The notes beneath the pieces are model-generated. The model was not told the DNA's origin, searched no databases, and was given only the letters and a program-made list of their open reading frames with translations. The translations under genes and the position numbers were made by a program. Below, one piece after another: positions 42,119-54,053 of a stretch of DNA of 64,000 bases. Each line of letters opens with the position of its first letter. Position 1 is the first letter of the stretch. The DNA comes from a bacterium. GTDB lineage: Bacteria > Bacillota > Bacilli > Lactobacillales > Streptococcaceae. The stretch is from positions 1 to 64,000 of the forward strand of contig CAJNCG010000001.1 of assembly GCA_905221205.1 (NCBI GenBank), written 5' to 3'.

Positions 42119-42132
42119 AGAAAACGCTTACA
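42119..42132 (+). promoter_or_regulatory. cre site (CcpA operator) in the glg leader
   Basis: AGAAAACGCTTACA matches the cre consensus TGWAANCGNTNWCA at 13 of 14 positions; only the first base differs. It begins 8 bp after the -10, at about +2 to +15, where bound CcpA would block transcription when glucose is present. CcpA control of glycogen synthesis in this strain is therefore predicted. Confidence 0.75.
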
Positions 42133-42147
42133 GAAATAGGAGGGTGT

Positions 42148-44076
42148 ATGGATAAGAAAAAAGCTTTAGAAACCTTTATGACAGGTGAAAATTTTCACCT
42201 CCAGCACTATCTGGGAGCTCATAGGGAAGAAAAAAATGGAGAATCTGGCTATACTTTTCGTGTTTGGGCCCCAAATGCTCAAGCTGTTCACTTGGTAGGG
42301 GATTTCACCAATTGGGTTGAAAATCAAATTCCGATGGAACGAAATGAATTTGGAGTCTGGGAAGTCTTTACCAACCTTGCTCATGAAGGCCAAATTTACA
42401 AGTATCATATTACACGTGCAAATGGTCATCAGCTAATGAAGATTGACCCTTTGGCAGTACGGTATGAGGCACGACCTGGTACTGGGGCTATTTTAACAGA
42501 GATTCCAGAGAAAAAATGGAAAGATGGTCTCTGGCTAGCTCGTAGAAAACGCTTGAGCTTTGAAGAGCGTCCTGTCAATATTTACGAGGTTCATGCTGGA
42601 TCGTGGAAGAGAAATCCAGATGGAAGTCCTTATAGTTTTGCTCAATTGAAAGATGAACTCATTCCTTACTTAGTAGAGATGAACTATACTCACATTGAGT
42701 TTATGCCCTTGATGTCTCACCCTCTCGGTTTGAGTTGGGGTTACCAGCTTATGGGTTACTTTGCTTTAGAGCATGCCTATGGTCGTCCTGAAGAGTTTCA
42801 AGATTTTGTTGAGGAATGTCACTTAAACAATATTGGTGTTATTGTAGACTGGGTACCTGGTCATTTCACTATAAATGATGATGCCTTAGCTTATTATGAT
42901 GGGACTCCAACTTTTGAGTACCAAGACCATAATAAGGCTCATAACTATGGTTGGGGCGCTCTCAATTTTGACCTTGGGAAAAATGAAGTCCAGTCTTTCT
43001 TGATTTCAAGTATTAAGTTTTGGATTGATTTTTATCATCTCGATGGTATTCGTGTGGATGCAGTTAGCAACATGCTCTATCTTGATTATGATGATGCACC
43101 ATGGACGCCAAACAAGGATGGTGGCAATTTAAACTACGAAGGCTATTATTTCTTAAAACGTTTGAATGATGTCATTAAACAAGCTCATCCAGATGTTATG
43201 ATGATAGCTGAGGAAAGCTCATCAGCTACTCAGATTACTGACACTAAGGATTCAGATGGTCTTGGCTTTGACTACAAATGGAATATGGGTTGGATGAATG
43301 ACATCCTCCGTTTCTATGAAGAAGATCCGATTTATCGTAAATACGACTTTAACCTAGTGACTTTCAGCTTTATGTATGTCTTCAAGGAGAATTATCTCCT
43401 ACCATTCTCACACGATGAAGTTGTTCATGGCAAGAAGAGTATGATGCACAAGATGTGGGGAGATCGTTACAATCAATTCGCAGGCTTGCGCAATCTCTAC
43501 ACTTACCAAATTTGTCACCCTGGTAAGAAATTGCTCTTCATGGGTAGTGAATATGGGCAATTCCTAGAATGGAAATCTGAAGAACAGTTGGAATGGTCTA
43601 ACCTTGAAGACCCAATGAATGCTAAGATGAAGTATTTCACTTCTCAGCTTAACCAGTTTTACAAAGACCATCGCTGTCTGTGGGAAATCGATACTAGCTA
43701 TGATGGTATTGAAATTATCGATGCGGATAATCAAGATCAGAGCGTTCTTTCCTTCATCCGTAAGGGTAAGAAGGACGACATGTTAGTCTGCGTCTTTAAT
43801 ATGGCACCTGTTGAACGAAAAGATTTTACAATTGGACTGCCTGTCGCAGGGATTTATGAAGAAGTATGGAATACTGAGTTAGAAGAGTGGGGAGGCGTCT
43901 GGAAAGAGCATAACCAAACCGTTCAAACGCAAGAAGGACTATGGAAGGATTATGAGCAGACCTTGACCTTTACCCTACCGGCTATGGGAGCAAGTATATG
44001 GAAAATCAAGCGCCGCTTGAAACCTATTAAAATTGTCACAAGTAAAAACCAAAAAGGAGTAGAAAATGAAGAATGA
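42148..44076 (+). CDS. glgB: 1,4-alpha-glucan branching enzyme
   Basis: It introduces alpha-1,6 branches in glycogen. The 642-aa GH13 enzyme has an N-terminal CBM48 domain ([19 protein letters not shown]), catalytic regions [27 protein letters not shown] (nucleophile Asp), MIAEESS (acid/base Glu) and [10 protein letters not shown]. An AGGAGGG ribosome site (42138-42144) precedes the ATG. It is the first gene of glgBCDA and overlaps glgC by 11 bp. Confidence 0.95.
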   Translation: MDKKKALETFMTGENFHLQHYLGAHREEKNGESGYTFRVWAPNAQAVHLVGDFTNWVENQIPMERNEFGVWEVFTNLAHEGQIYKYHITRANGHQLMKIDPLAVRYEARPGTGAILTEIPEKKWKDGLWLARRKRLSFEERPVNIYEVHAGSWKRNPDGSPYSFAQLKDELIPYLVEMNYTHIEFMPLMSHPLGLSWGYQLMGYFALEHAYGRPEEFQDFVEECHLNNIGVIVDWVPGHFTINDDALAYYDGTPTFEYQDHNKAHNYGWGALNFDLGKNEVQSFLISSIKFWIDFYHLDGIRVDAVSNMLYLDYDDAPWTPNKDGGNLNYEGYYFLKRLNDVIKQAHPDVMMIAEESSSATQITDTKDSDGLGFDYKWNMGWMNDILRFYEEDPIYRKYDFNLVTFSFMYVFKENYLLPFSHDEVVHGKKSMMHKMWGDRYNQFAGLRNLYTYQICHPGKKLLFMGSEYGQFLEWKSEEQLEWSNLEDPMNAKMKYFTSQLNQFYKDHRCLWEIDTSYDGIEIIDADNQDQSVLSFIRKGKKDDMLVCVFNMAPVERKDFTIGLPVAGIYEEVWNTELEEWGGVWKEHNQTVQTQEGLWKDYEQTLTFTLPAMGASIWKIKRRLKPIKIVTSKNQKGVENEE

Positions 44077-45208
44077 AATGTTAGCTTTGATTCTTGCCGG
44101 TGGGCAAGGAACTCGTCTTGGTAAACTCACTCAAAGCATCGCAAAACCAGCTGTGCAATTTGGTGGGCGCTACCGTATCATTGACTTTGCTCTTTCAAAC
44201 TGTGCCAACTCAGGGATTCACAATGTTGGAGTCATCACCCAGTATCAACCACTTGCTCTCAACAACCATATCGGGAATGGTTCAAGCTGGGGACTAGACG
44301 GTATCAATTCTGGTGTCTCTATTCTTCAACCATATTCTGCAAGTGAAGGAAATCGTTGGTTTGAAGGGACTAGTCACGCTATTTACCAAAATATCGACTA
44401 TATCGACAGTGTTAATCCTGAGTATGTCTTGATTCTCTCTGGGGACCACATCTACAAAATGGACTATGATGATATGCTCCAGTCTCACAAGGATAATAAT
44501 GCCAGCTTGACAGTAGCGGTTTTAGACGTCCCTCTTAAAGAAGCTAGTCGTTTTGGTATCATGAATACAGATGCTAACAATCGTATCGTTGAGTTTGAAG
44601 AAAAACCAGCTCAACCTAAATCTACAAAGGCTTCTATGGGTATTTACATCTTTGATTGGCAACGTCTCCGCAATATGCTTGTTGCTGCTGAAAAGAGCAA
44701 TGTCGATATGTCAGACTTCGGTAAGAATGTCATTCCAAATTACCTTGAGTCAGGTGAAAGTGTCTATGCCTATGAATTTAATGGCTACTGGAAAGACGTT
44801 GGTACCATTGAGTCGCTTTGGGAAGCCAACATGGAGTACATTTCTCCAGAAAATGCCTTGGATAGCCGTAACCGTCAATGGAAGATTTATTCAAGAAACT
44901 TGATTTCACCACCAAACTTCCTTGGTGCAAATGCACATGTTGAAGATTCTTTGGTTGTAGATGGCTGTTTCGTAGATGGGACTGTTAAACATTCTATCCT
45001 TTCAACAGGTGCACAAGTCCGAGAAGGTGCAGAAGTAGTAGATTCAGTTATCATGAGTGGTGCGATTGTTGGTCAGGGAGCTAAAATCAAACGTGCCATT
45101 ATTGGTGAAGGTGCAGTTATTTCTGACGGTGTCGAAATTGATGGAACAGAAGAAGTACAAGTTGTAGGATATGATGAAGTAGTGGGGGTAGCAACAGATG
45201 AAGATTGA
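44066..45208 (+). CDS. glgC: Glucose-1-phosphate adenylyltransferase, catalytic subunit
   Basis: It makes ADP-glucose from glucose 1-phosphate and ATP, the committed step of glycogen synthesis. The 380-aa protein has the nucleotidyltransferase loop [15 protein letters not shown] (~8-22), the catalytic Asp region [15 protein letters not shown] and the substrate motif [20 protein letters not shown], then a C-terminal left-handed beta-helix. It works with GlgD, encoded next with an 11-bp overlap. Start supported by AAAGGAG. Confidence 0.95.
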   Translation: MKNEMLALILAGGQGTRLGKLTQSIAKPAVQFGGRYRIIDFALSNCANSGIHNVGVITQYQPLALNNHIGNGSSWGLDGINSGVSILQPYSASEGNRWFEGTSHAIYQNIDYIDSVNPEYVLILSGDHIYKMDYDDMLQSHKDNNASLTVAVLDVPLKEASRFGIMNTDANNRIVEFEEKPAQPKSTKASMGIYIFDWQRLRNMLVAAEKSNVDMSDFGKNVIPNYLESGESVYAYEFNGYWKDVGTIESLWEANMEYISPENALDSRNRQWKIYSRNLISPPNFLGANAHVEDSLVVDGCFVDGTVKHSILSTGAQVREGAEVVDSVIMSGAIVGQGAKIKRAIIGEGAVISDGVEIDGTEEVQVVGYDEVVGVATDED

Positions 45209-46337
45209 TAAATATTCTGCCATTTTAGGAAACACAGTTGGTTTTCACGATATGTCAACACTGACAGACCACCGTCCAGTAGCTAGTTTGCCATTTGGTG
45301 GTAAATATCGTTTGATCGACTTCCCACTTTCCAGTCTCGCTAATGCTGGTGTGCGTAGTATCTTTGGTATTTTCCAACAAGACAATATCAGTTCAGTCTT
45401 TGACCATATCCGTTCAGGGCGTGAGTGGGGCTTGTCAACTCTTCTTAGCCATTACTATCTAGGTATTTACAATACCCGTGTGGAAAGTAGTACAGTTGGA
45501 AAAGAATACTACCAACAGCTTCTTACTTATTTGAAACGTTCTGGCTCAAACCAAACAGTGTCACTTAACTGTGATGTTTTGATTAATATTGATCTGAACC
45601 AAGTATTCCACCTACATAACGCAACCAAAGGGCCAATCACTGTCGTTTATAAAAAATTACCTAAAAAAGATATTTCAGAAGTAAATGCAATCTTAGAAGT
45701 AGATGAAACAGACCATGTCCGTTCTCATAAACTCTTTGATAGTAAATCATCAGATGAAGTTTACAATATGTCCACAGATATCTTTGTCGTTGATACCCCT
45801 TGGTTAATTGAACGCTTGGAAGAAGAAGCTAAGAAAGAACATCCAGAGAAGTTGCGCTATGTTTTACGTGATTTAGCTGCCAAAGAAGGAGCTTTTGCCT
45901 ACGAGTACACAGGCTATCTAGCCAATATTCACTCTGTAGAGTCTTATTATAAAGCGAATATCGATATGCTTGAATCGCAAAAGTTCTATTCTCTCTTCTC
46001 ACCAAACCAAAAGATTTATACAAAGGTAAAAAACGAAGAGCCAACTTATTATGCTAATACATCTAAGGTAAGCACTTCTCAGTTTGCCTCTGGTAGTATT
46101 ATTGAAGGTCAAGTGGCTAATTCTGTTTTATCACGTAATATTCATGTCCATAAGGATAGCTTGGTTAAAGATAGCATCTTATTCCCTCGTGTTGTTATTG
46201 GAGAAGGTGCTCAGGTAGAATATGCTATCTTGGACAAGGGTGTTGAAGTTGCGGATGGAGTTGTGATTCGTGGAACTGCAGAACATCCAGTCGTCGTTAA
46301 GAAAGGTAGCAAAGTAACAGAGGATATTCATTCATGA
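45198..46337 (+). CDS. glgD: ADP-glucose pyrophosphorylase regulatory subunit
   Basis: This 379-aa paralogue of GlgC has the same fold, with the N-terminal loop degraded ([22 protein letters not shown] in place of GGQGTRL) and no intact catalytic Asp motif ([15 protein letters not shown]). In Firmicutes GlgD is inactive alone and raises the activity of GlgC in a heteromer. It overlaps glgA by 4 bp. Confidence 0.93.
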   Translation: MKIDKYSAILGNTVGFHDMSTLTDHRPVASLPFGGKYRLIDFPLSSLANAGVRSIFGIFQQDNISSVFDHIRSGREWGLSTLLSHYYLGIYNTRVESSTVGKEYYQQLLTYLKRSGSNQTVSLNCDVLINIDLNQVFHLHNATKGPITVVYKKLPKKDISEVNAILEVDETDHVRSHKLFDSKSSDEVYNMSTDIFVVDTPWLIERLEEEAKKEHPEKLRYVLRDLAAKEGAFAYEYTGYLANIHSVESYYKANIDMLESQKFYSLFSPNQKIYTKVKNEEPTYYANTSKVSTSQFASGSIIEGQVANSVLSRNIHVHKDSLVKDSILFPRVVIGEGAQVEYAILDKGVEVADGVVIRGTAEHPVVVKKGSKVTEDIHS

Positions 46338-47767
46338 AAATTTTATTTGTAGCAGCAGAGGGTGCACCCTTTTCAAAAACAGGTGGTTTGGGAGACGTTA
46401 TTGGCGCTCTTCCCAAATCACTGGTAAAAGCTGGGCACGAAGTTGCAGTGATTTTACCCTACTATGACATGGTAGAGGCTAAATTTGGAAATCAGATTGA
46501 AGATGTTCTTCATTTTGAGGTGAGCGTCGGTTGGCGCAGACAGTACTGTGGGATTAAGAAAACCGTCTTAAACGGTGTGACCTTCTACTTTATTGACAAC
46601 CAGTATTATTTCTTCCGTGGTCATGTTTATGGTGATTTTGATGACGGAGAGCGCTTTGCCTTTTTCCAACTTGCTGCCATTGAGGCTATGGAAAGGATTG
46701 ACTTTATTCCTGACCTTCTCCATGTTCATGACTATCATACAGCCATGATTCCTTTCTTGTTAAAGGAAAAATACCGTTGGATTCAAGCCTATCAAGGAAT
46801 TAAAACTGTTTTAACCATTCATAATTTGGAATTTCAAGGACAATTTTCAGAGGGAATGTTATGGGATTTGTTTGGGGTTGGCTTTGAACGTTACGCTGAT
46901 GGTACCCTTCGCTGGAACAACTGTCTGAACTGGATGAAGGCTGGTATTCTCTATGCGGACCGTGTTTCAACAGTTTCGCCTAGTTATGCTCATGAAATTA
47001 TGACCAGTCAGTTCGGATGTAACTTGGATCAGATTCTTCGAATGGAATCTGGCAAGGTCTCTGGTATCGTGAATGGGATTGATGCTGACCTATATAATCC
47101 TCAGACTGATGCCCTTTTAGACTATCATTTTAATCAAGAAGATTTGTCTGGAAAAGCCCAAAATAAGGCAAAATTGCAAGAAAGAGTTGGCTTGCCAGTT
47201 AGAGCTGATGTTCCACTGGTGGGAATTGTTTCTCGTTTGACACGCCAAAAAGGTTTTGATGTAGTGGTCGAAAGTCTGCATCATATCTTGCAAAATGATG
47301 TTCAGATTGTTCTTTTGGGAACTGGAGATCCAGCCTTTGAAGGTGCTTTCTCGTGGTTTGCTCAGATTTACCCAGACAAGCTATCAGCAAATATCACTTT
47401 TGATGTCAAACTTGCTCAAGAAATCTACGCTGCTTGCGACCTCTTCCTCATGCCGAGTCGTTTTGAACCATGTGGCTTGTCTCAAATGATGGCGATGCGT
47501 TATGGAACTTTGCCATTGGTTCATGAAGTCGGTGGCTTGCGAGATACCGTCCGCGCTTTCAATCCAATCGAAGGAAGCGGTACTGGCTTTAGCTTTGACA
47601 ACCTATCACCTTATTGGTTGAATTGGACTTTCCAAACAGCATTGGATTTGTATAGAAACCATCCTGACGTATGGAGAAACTTACAAAAACAAGCTATGGA
47701 ATGTGATTTCTCATGGGATACAGCCTGCAAGTCATACCTTGACTTGTACCATAGTTTAGTTAATTAA
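46334..47767 (+). CDS. glgA: Glycogen synthase (ADP-glucose)
   Basis: This 477-aa GT5 glycosyltransferase elongates alpha-1,4-glucan from ADP-glucose. The ADP-glucose-binding KTGGLGDV motif is at ~15-22, and the C-terminal domain carries [32 protein letters not shown] and EVGGLRDTV. Length is typical. It closes the glgBCDA operon, followed by a perfect terminator. A glycogen phosphorylase is not part of this cluster. Confidence 0.96.
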   Translation: MKILFVAAEGAPFSKTGGLGDVIGALPKSLVKAGHEVAVILPYYDMVEAKFGNQIEDVLHFEVSVGWRRQYCGIKKTVLNGVTFYFIDNQYYFFRGHVYGDFDDGERFAFFQLAAIEAMERIDFIPDLLHVHDYHTAMIPFLLKEKYRWIQAYQGIKTVLTIHNLEFQGQFSEGMLWDLFGVGFERYADGTLRWNNCLNWMKAGILYADRVSTVSPSYAHEIMTSQFGCNLDQILRMESGKVSGIVNGIDADLYNPQTDALLDYHFNQEDLSGKAQNKAKLQERVGLPVRADVPLVGIVSRLTRQKGFDVVVESLHHILQNDVQIVLLGTGDPAFEGAFSWFAQIYPDKLSANITFDVKLAQEIYAACDLFLMPSRFEPCGLSQMMAMRYGTLPLVHEVGGLRDTVRAFNPIEGSGTGFSFDNLSPYWLNWTFQTALDLYRNHPDVWRNLQKQAMECDFSWDTACKSYLDLYHSLVN

Positions 47768-47773
47768 TAGATA

Positions 47774-47805
47774 AAATCGTATGATGTCTTCATACGATTT
47801 TTGGG
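47774..47805 (+). terminator. glgBCDA terminator
   Basis: AAAATCGTATGA (47774-47785) pairs perfectly with TCATACGATTTT (47791-47802), loop TGTCT, followed by T residues. Confidence 0.92.
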
Positions 47806-47825
47806 CTATTTAGAGAGGAGAACTG

Positions 47826-48470
47826 ATGTCTCAAATAAAAGGCTTGTGTGTCATGGATGTTGATGGGACCTTAATCCTAGAAGAAGTGATTGATTTGTTG
47901 GGAAGAGAGATAGGTTGTGAGGAGGAAATTGCGCAGCTTACAAGTCAGGCAATGAGAGGAGAGTTAGACTTTGAAAGCAGTTTACGAAAAAGAGTGTCCT
48001 TGTTGGAAGGTCTTCCTGTTTCGGTCTTTGCGAAAGTTTTTAACTCTATTCATTTAACTCCAAATGCCCAGGAATTCATTTCCATTCTCCAAAAGAATGG
48101 TATCATAGTCGGTCTGGTGTCCGGTGGATTTACGCCAATAGTTGAGAGATTAGCAAAATCACTTGGTATTGCCTATTTCTCTGCCAATCAACTTGAAATC
48201 AAAGAAGGTCTTCTAACAGGAAAAATAGTTGGACAAATTATCAGTCCCCAGATCAAACAAGCAACTCTAGAACAATGGAGAGAGGAACTAAAACTTCCTA
48301 GAGAAAGAACAGTTGCAATCGGTGATGGGGCCAACGATCTATTGATGTTGAAATCTGCAGGCCTGGGAATTGCTTTTTGTGCCAAAGAAGTGCTGAAAAA
48401 AGAAATACCACATCATGTTGACAAGAGTGATTTTTTAGAAGTTCTTCCTTTGATTAACTTTTTAGAATGA
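47826..48470 (+). CDS. HAD-family phosphatase, SerB-like (phosphoserine phosphatase type)
   Basis: The 214-aa HAD hydrolase begins with MDVDGTL (DxDxT nucleophile motif), has the Ser motif [15 protein letters not shown] and motif [24 protein letters not shown]. This pattern is that of SerB phosphoserine phosphatases. Serine synthesis would be the expected role. It is coupled to the glycerate kinase gene (3-phosphoglycerate metabolism), which fits a serine/glycerate context. Confidence 0.85.
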   Translation: MSQIKGLCVMDVDGTLILEEVIDLLGREIGCEEEIAQLTSQAMRGELDFESSLRKRVSLLEGLPVSVFAKVFNSIHLTPNAQEFISILQKNGIIVGLVSGGFTPIVERLAKSLGIAYFSANQLEIKEGLLTGKIVGQIISPQIKQATLEQWREELKLPRERTVAIGDGANDLLMLKSAGLGIAFCAKEVLKKEIPHHVDKSDFLEVLPLINFLE

Positions 48471-48478
48471 GGGAAAAT

Positions 48479-49594
48479 ATGAAGATTGTAATTGCACCAG
48501 ATTCATTTAAGGAAAGTTTGACCGCTGATCAGGTAGCTGAAGCTATTAAGAGAGGTTTCCAACAATCGATAGCAGATGTAGACTGTTTCCTCTGCCCTGT
48601 TGGTGATGGTGGAGAAGGAACTGTAGATGCTATCCGACATTCTCTTGACCTAGAAGAAAAATGGATTCAAGTGACGGGACCTTTTGGTCAAGAAGAAGCC
48701 ATGCGCTATTTTCAAAAAGGGGAATTAGCCCTCTTCGAAGTTGCTGACTTGGTCGGTCTTGGAAAAATTCCTCTGGAGAAACGAAATCCACTGCAAACCC
48801 AAACTCGTGGAATTGGAGAATTGATTCACCACCTCATTAATCAAGGAATTAAAGATATCTATATTGGCGTTGGTGGTACGGCTAGTAATGACGGTGGTAT
48901 AGGTATTGCTGCTGGTTTAGGTTATCAATTTTATGATAGGGATGGAAATGTCTTGCCTGCTTGTGGACTGTCCTTACTAAACATAGCTTCTGTTTCAACA
49001 GAAAATTGCTATGAAATTCCTGAAGATGTTCACATTCGTATTTTAGCAGATGTCGTGAGTCCCTTATGTGGTCCTCAAGGTGCGACCTACACGTTTGGCA
49101 AACAAAAAGGTTTACATCCTACTATGTTTGCAGTCGTAGATCAGGCAATCCAAGATTTTTATGAAAAAGTCTCACCTGCAACATTGAAAATTAAAGGAGC
49201 AGGGGCTGGTGGAGGCCTTGCTGGCGGTTTGTGTGCCTTTGCTCAGGCAAATATCGTGTCTGGAATTGATACCTGCCTAGACTTGATTGACTTTGATAAG
49301 AAAGTTGCAGATGCTGACTTGGTTATTGTTGGAGAAGGAAGGCTAGATCGTCAAAGTTTAGCAGGGAAAGCGCCAATAGGTGTAGCAAAAAGAACCCCTG
49401 TTGGAGTTCCTGTTGTCGCTATTTGTGGCAGTCTCGCTGAAGATTTACCTTCCCTACCATTTGAAAATATCCAAGCTGCCTTTTCTATTTTGGAGAAAAG
49501 TGAACCTCTAGAAGATAGTTTGAAAAATGCCAGTCTCTATTTGGAGCACGCGGCTGCAAATATTGGACATTTATTAAAGATGCCTAAGATTTAG
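48479..49594 (+). CDS. Glycerate kinase (type 1, GarK/GlxK family)
   Basis: The 371-aa protein phosphorylates glycerate. It begins [20 protein letters not shown], the diagnostic N-terminus, and contains [36 protein letters not shown] and [20 protein letters not shown]. Family members give 2- or 3-phosphoglycerate; the product linkage is not readable. The ATG at 48479 has GAGGG upstream; an in-frame ATG at 48467 overlaps the serB-like stop as ATGA and is possible. Its stop overlaps the convergent yueI by 4 bp. Confidence 0.92.
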   Translation: MKIVIAPDSFKESLTADQVAEAIKRGFQQSIADVDCFLCPVGDGGEGTVDAIRHSLDLEEKWIQVTGPFGQEEAMRYFQKGELALFEVADLVGLGKIPLEKRNPLQTQTRGIGELIHHLINQGIKDIYIGVGGTASNDGGIGIAAGLGYQFYDRDGNVLPACGLSLLNIASVSTENCYEIPEDVHIRILADVVSPLCGPQGATYTFGKQKGLHPTMFAVVDQAIQDFYEKVSPATLKIKGAGAGGGLAGGLCAFAQANIVSGIDTCLDLIDFDKKVADADLVIVGEGRLDRQSLAGKAPIGVAKRTPVGVPVVAICGSLAEDLPSLPFENIQAAFSILEKSEPLEDSLKNASLYLEHAAANIGHLLKMPKI

Positions 49595-50037
49595 CCAAAC
49601 CATTTCTTCCAGAAGGATGTTTTGACTGGTTCTTCCTTTTTACCTTCCCAAAGTTTTGCAAAAGCAAGTCGAAGGTCCTTTTCTTCTACTTGTACTGGTG
49701 CATTGCTATGGATAATCAGGCCAAAAGGAGAAGAAGTATGCTCTTCAGATACAATGGTAGCTTGACTATCAGTTTCTTTAGTTTCTTTTAAGTAGAAAAC
49801 TTGCTTGTCAAATTCGATATTTGGTGAAATCTTCACAAATAGTGGATCTGCTTTTTCCTGAAGATTTTCTAAAATAGATAAAAAACCTTTTTCTAACTGA
49901 GGGCTATTTGCCGTGTCAATATCTGCATACCCAAGAACTCTTTCCTCAAAAGTACCAAGATAGCGTCTTTGCTCATCTGGATTTAGTTTTGGTCCACCAT
50001 GAGCTTTTTCAAGTAATTGTTTTGATAAATCTGTCAT
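49591..50037 (-). CDS. YueI family protein (DUF1694)
   Basis: The 148-aa protein resembles the YueI/DUF1694 family of Firmicutes ([15 protein letters not shown], ...[21 protein letters not shown]). It has no signal peptide or membrane helix. Function is unknown. Its C-terminus is basic and aromatic ([10 protein letters not shown]). It is monocistronic and divergent from eno. Confidence 0.82.
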   Translation of the reverse strand: MTDLSKQLLEKAHGGPKLNPDEQRRYLGTFEERVLGYADIDTANSPQLEKGFLSILENLQEKADPLFVKISPNIEFDKQVFYLKETKETDSQATIVSEEHTSSPFGLIIHSNAPVQVEEKDLRLAFAKLWEGKKEEPVKTSFWKKWFG

Positions 50038-50134
50038 GAAAACAGTATATCATAAAAGTTAGAATAAAACAGACAAAAAGAAAGCGATTACTTTATAAAG
50101 TTAAGGAAAATTTGCACAAAGATAACGTTTTTTC

Positions 50135-50163
50135 TTGAAAAAGGAGGGGTTTTAAGGTATTAT
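50135..50163 (+). promoter_or_regulatory. eno promoter
   Basis: TTGAAA (50135-50140), exactly 17 bp, TATTAT (50158-50163), 38 bp before the start. Confidence 0.75.
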
Positions 50164-50198
50164 AGAGGTGTAAAAAATTTAACTCATAAGGAGAGTAA

Positions 50199-51506
<1,308 letters not shown>

Positions 51507-51545
51507 TCTAATTTCTAGATTAGATGGCGTAAAGCCTTTAAAATG

Positions 51546-51579
51546 AGCACTTTGGGGCGCTTTCCCTTAGTGCTTTTTC
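51546..51579 (+). terminator. eno terminator
   Basis: AGCACT-TT-GGG pairs with CCC-TT-AGTGCT (TT/TT internal mismatch) and is followed by TTTTTC. The island begins just beyond it. Confidence 0.75.
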
Positions 51580-51586
51580 TTATTTT

Positions 51587-51655
51587 ACTACCCTTTTAGT
51601 TACCCGATAGTAATTTTAAGTATAGTAAGAGGGTAGTCACTGATCGTGACACCCT
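51587..51655. repeat. Nested inverted repeats between eno terminator and int (possible att arm region)
   Basis: ACTACCCTTTT (51587-51597) is inverted as AAGAGGGTAGT (51627-51637), 10 of 11 matching. A second palindrome, AGGGTAGTCAC / GTGACACCCT around TGATC (51630-51655), overlaps it and ends beside the int stop. There is no good T-run, so this is not an obvious terminator. Its place next to int fits an attL arm/core region, but no second att copy is visible to prove it. Confidence 0.45.
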
Positions 51656-52819
51656 TTATAAATTATTGATGGCTGTTTCATAATTTGAGACAGCTTTTTT
51701 TGCGTTTTCTTGGTTTGTATGCCAGTAAACATTTTCAGTCACTAATAAGTTAGAGTGTCCCAATCTGTATTGGACATCTTTAGGGCTGGTCTGAGCGTAT
51801 AACATCATAGTAGTATGTGTATGGCGGAAACCGTGGAATGATACATTCGTTACACCAGCATTCTCAAAATGCTTATTTAGGCGTTTGCGTAAGTTGCAAG
51901 CATAAGCATATTTTTCTGTAAATACAGAGAATACGACTGTTTCAGTACGACCTAATTTCCAAGACTGAATTTGTTGACGATTCTTGTATTGTTTAAGTAA
52001 AAGTAGGGTGGCTTTGTCTATTGGTATATCACTATAACCAGCGTTTGATTTAGGCGAATTAATTTCTTGATAGCGGTTTAGTGTCTTATTGATACTGATA
52101 ACACCGTTTTCTAGGTCAATATCAGACCATTCAAGAGCCAGAGCCTCACTGATACGGCAACCAGTGGCCAATAAAGTCTTATACAGGACAACATCAAATA
52201 GGTTTTCATAATTTGATTGATCCAGAGTATCTAAATAATCAAGAAACTGTTTTAACTCTTTGTTGTCCAAGTATTTTACAGTAGACTTTTCTTTTTGCTG
52301 TTTGCGTGGAACGATGACATCGTTAGCTGGATTGTATTGTATTACCTGGATAGCTACGCCATATTTCAAAATACGCTTATTCATGTTGTGGAGTAAGGAG
52401 TAGTTAGCAAACGCCCCTTTTTCGCCCTTATTGGCCTTGTCAGCCCACTTATTTACTTGCTGTTGAAGAATAGGCGTGGTTAGCTTATCTAGCTTGTAAT
52501 CGCCAAATACGGGCAATAAATGAACTCTAACCAATCCATCCATAGATTGGCGAGTATTGGGTTTAACTGTATTCTTGTAACTATCCCACCAAACTTTTAC
52601 CAATTCTTCGTATGTTGTGATTGTTGGTTTATCTTTAACTGTATACCCGTTTGAAGCAAAAGCATTTACAGCCTCTCTTGCTTTGATTTTAATCCCCTTT
52701 TTAGTATTGGCCGTGACCGTGGTTCTAGCTTTTTTCCCTGTAAGTTTATCAACTCCAAGATACACGCTTGCTCGGTATACGATAGATCCGTTTTTCTTTT
52801 TGTATTCTGTAATATTCAT
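51656..52819 (-). CDS. int: Tyrosine-type site-specific integrase
   Basis: This 387-aa phage integrase catalyses insertion and excision of the island. It has an N-terminal AP2-like arm-binding segment (NITEYKKKNGSIVYRASVYLG), a SAM-like core-binding domain (~60-165) and the catalytic domain with Arg in LLATGCRISEALAL, HxxR in SFHGFRHTHTTM, His in RLGHSN and the Tyr nucleophile in TENVYWHTN. The ATG at 52819 follows an AAAAGGAG site, so the 10 residues upstream are not used. It lies at the island edge next to eno. Confidence 0.95.
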   Translation of the reverse strand: MNITEYKKKNGSIVYRASVYLGVDKLTGKKARTTVTANTKKGIKIKAREAVNAFASNGYTVKDKPTITTYEELVKVWWDSYKNTVKPNTRQSMDGLVRVHLLPVFGDYKLDKLTTPILQQQVNKWADKANKGEKGAFANYSLLHNMNKRILKYGVAIQVIQYNPANDVIVPRKQQKEKSTVKYLDNKELKQFLDYLDTLDQSNYENLFDVVLYKTLLATGCRISEALALEWSDIDLENGVISINKTLNRYQEINSPKSNAGYSDIPIDKATLLLLKQYKNRQQIQSWKLGRTETVVFSVFTEKYAYACNLRKRLNKHFENAGVTNVSFHGFRHTHTTMMLYAQTSPKDVQYRLGHSNLLVTENVYWHTNQENAKKAVSNYETAINNL

Positions 52820-52840
52820 GGTTTTTACTCCTTTTCCATC

Positions 52841-52869
52841 AGCAGGCAAGCAATTAGGAAAGATTTTGA
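52841..52869 (+). repeat. 29-bp direct repeat, copy A (int leader)
   Basis: A 29-bp sequence beginning AGCAGGCAAGCAATTAGG is identical to copy B at 56414-56442. It begins 21 bp before the int start codon, so on the minus strand it is in the int leader. The plus-strand frame AGKQLGKIL runs on to a TGA at 52971-52973 without interruption. A perfect 6-bp hairpin (AGGGGC/GCCCCT) follows at 52884-52904. Confidence 0.9.
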
Positions 52870-52993
52870 GTTTATACCATGCGAGGGGCTACGAAAATGC
52901 CCCTATTTTCGATTTTAAGCAGTCAGACGGTAAAATAATGACAGAGCATGAAACAAGGCGGATATGGGGCTGATATCTACTTAGTAGATGGTT

Positions 52994-53962
52994 CTATTCA
53001 GAATACTTAGCTATTTTGTCCTTTATATACTCTAATGGCATACCTGATTCTATCGTAAACATAACATCGTCATCAGGGAACTTTTTAAGATGTTCTTTGA
53101 GAGAATAGAATAAAGCAAATTCGGCATGAAATGTTGCATCCTCATTCTTAAACCATGTAAGAGAGTTGAAAAGGGTGTATAAATCGTTTTTTCCAGCCCC
53201 TTTTCTATAGCCGGCTTCAGATATATTCATACGTTTGTGGAAAAATTCTCTGTAGCTGATTGAATATTTCTCAGAATGATAATTAAACAGTCTACCGCTA
53301 TGGGCTGCACGGTTTCTAAATGCCAAAACTAGGTATAAAATTTCTGAAAAGGTTGCTTTTACCTCCTCGGTTATAAATTCTTTGGGAATTGTTAGGCAGG
53401 TTGCAATGACTTGCTCTTTTTGAGCAGGTTTTAGTAGCTTACACATTGTTACCAAGTTTCCTAGAGTAGTACCTTTTAAAAGAATCCATGGTGGGATGTG
53501 TCCGTGAGTTTCTCTATAGTGTTTATAAGGTTCAGAGTTATCATCGTAAATTTTATTTAATTTAAGAATTAGCTGATCAATCTCATATCCTTTTCTATTC
53601 TTTTTACCTTGATTATAATTTTTTCTATCCAGGTATTTCTCTTTTTCAACTCCGATATCTTTAGCGACAACGTAACCGATTGCCGTCCGTAGTGACAATT
53701 CAATTTCCATAGTTGCCTCTAAAATTCCTTTGCGGATATCTTTATCAAGTTCATAGAGGGCGAGCATATGTTCAAATGTTTCACCATCTTTATAGATTTC
53801 CTTTTCAGAGTCTAATTCAATAGTGAAATACTTATACCCGTTGATTATTTCATAATATCCATAATTAGTTAGAGCTTGTCTTGCTAAGCTTTCATTTAGA
53901 AATGTTAGATTTCTTGATTTTAGTAGTTCAATTTGTTCATCGATATTGGTAAAAGGTTTCAT
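52994..53962 (-). CDS. Abi_2 (AbiD/AbiF-like) abortive infection protein with HEPN motif
   Basis: The 322-aa protein starts MKPFTNIDEQIELLKSRN and contains the Abi_2 hallmarks: YGYYEIINGYKYFT (~30-43), LALYELDKDIRKGILEATME, IELSLRTAIGY and the HEPN RNase motif R-x4-H in AFRNRAAHSGR (~226). Abi_2 proteins abort phage infection; the HEPN motif suggests RNA cleavage. The ATG at 53962 is used for its GAGGT ribosome site; the upstream in-frame start at 54097 would include the leader hairpins. A perfect promoter and a terminator-like hairpin RNA lie upstream (see separate entries). Located between int and repressor, a common PICI cargo position. No other gene intervenes. Confidence 0.87.
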   Translation of the reverse strand: MKPFTNIDEQIELLKSRNLTFLNESLARQALTNYGYYEIINGYKYFTIELDSEKEIYKDGETFEHMLALYELDKDIRKGILEATMEIELSLRTAIGYVVAKDIGVEKEKYLDRKNYNQGKKNRKGYEIDQLILKLNKIYDDNSEPYKHYRETHGHIPPWILLKGTTLGNLVTMCKLLKPAQKEQVIATCLTIPKEFITEEVKATFSEILYLVLAFRNRAAHSGRLFNYHSEKYSISYREFFHKRMNISEAGYRKGAGKNDLYTLFNSLTWFKNEDATFHAEFALFYSLKEHLKKFPDDDVMFTIESGMPLEYIKDKIAKYSE

Positions 53963-53984
53963 TGATTGTACCTCAAAATAATGC

Positions 53985-54047
53985 ACAAAAGGAGCTTCGT
54001 TAGAAGCTCCTTTCGGTAGGTCGCTACTGCAACCATTCATTAAGATT
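53985..54047 (-). ncRNA. Candidate abiF-type leader RNA (two hairpins ending in a terminator) upstream of abi
   Basis: From the predicted start (~54047) the minus-strand RNA is ~60 nt. It has hairpin 1, GGTTGC-AGTA-GCGACC (54034-54019, one G-U pair), then a perfect 11-bp hairpin AAAGGAGCTTC/GAAGCTCCTTT (54013-53988, loop TAAC) followed by TTTTG, i.e. an intrinsic terminator. The abi start is 25 bp further on. An RNA structure upstream of abiF genes (the abiF motif) is known from comparative work, and related HEPN proteins are reported to act with adjacent antitoxin RNAs. Assignment here rests on position and folding, not on a covariance model match. Confidence 0.6.
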
Positions 54048-54053
54048 AAATAA

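Noticed and set aside
52617..52973. Plus-strand open frame antisense to the int 5' end as a gene
   Set aside because: Most of it is a shadow of int. Only the part after 52840 looks protein-like (YENAPIFDFKQSDGK), and it has no good start; it may be a remnant linked to the 29-bp repeat.
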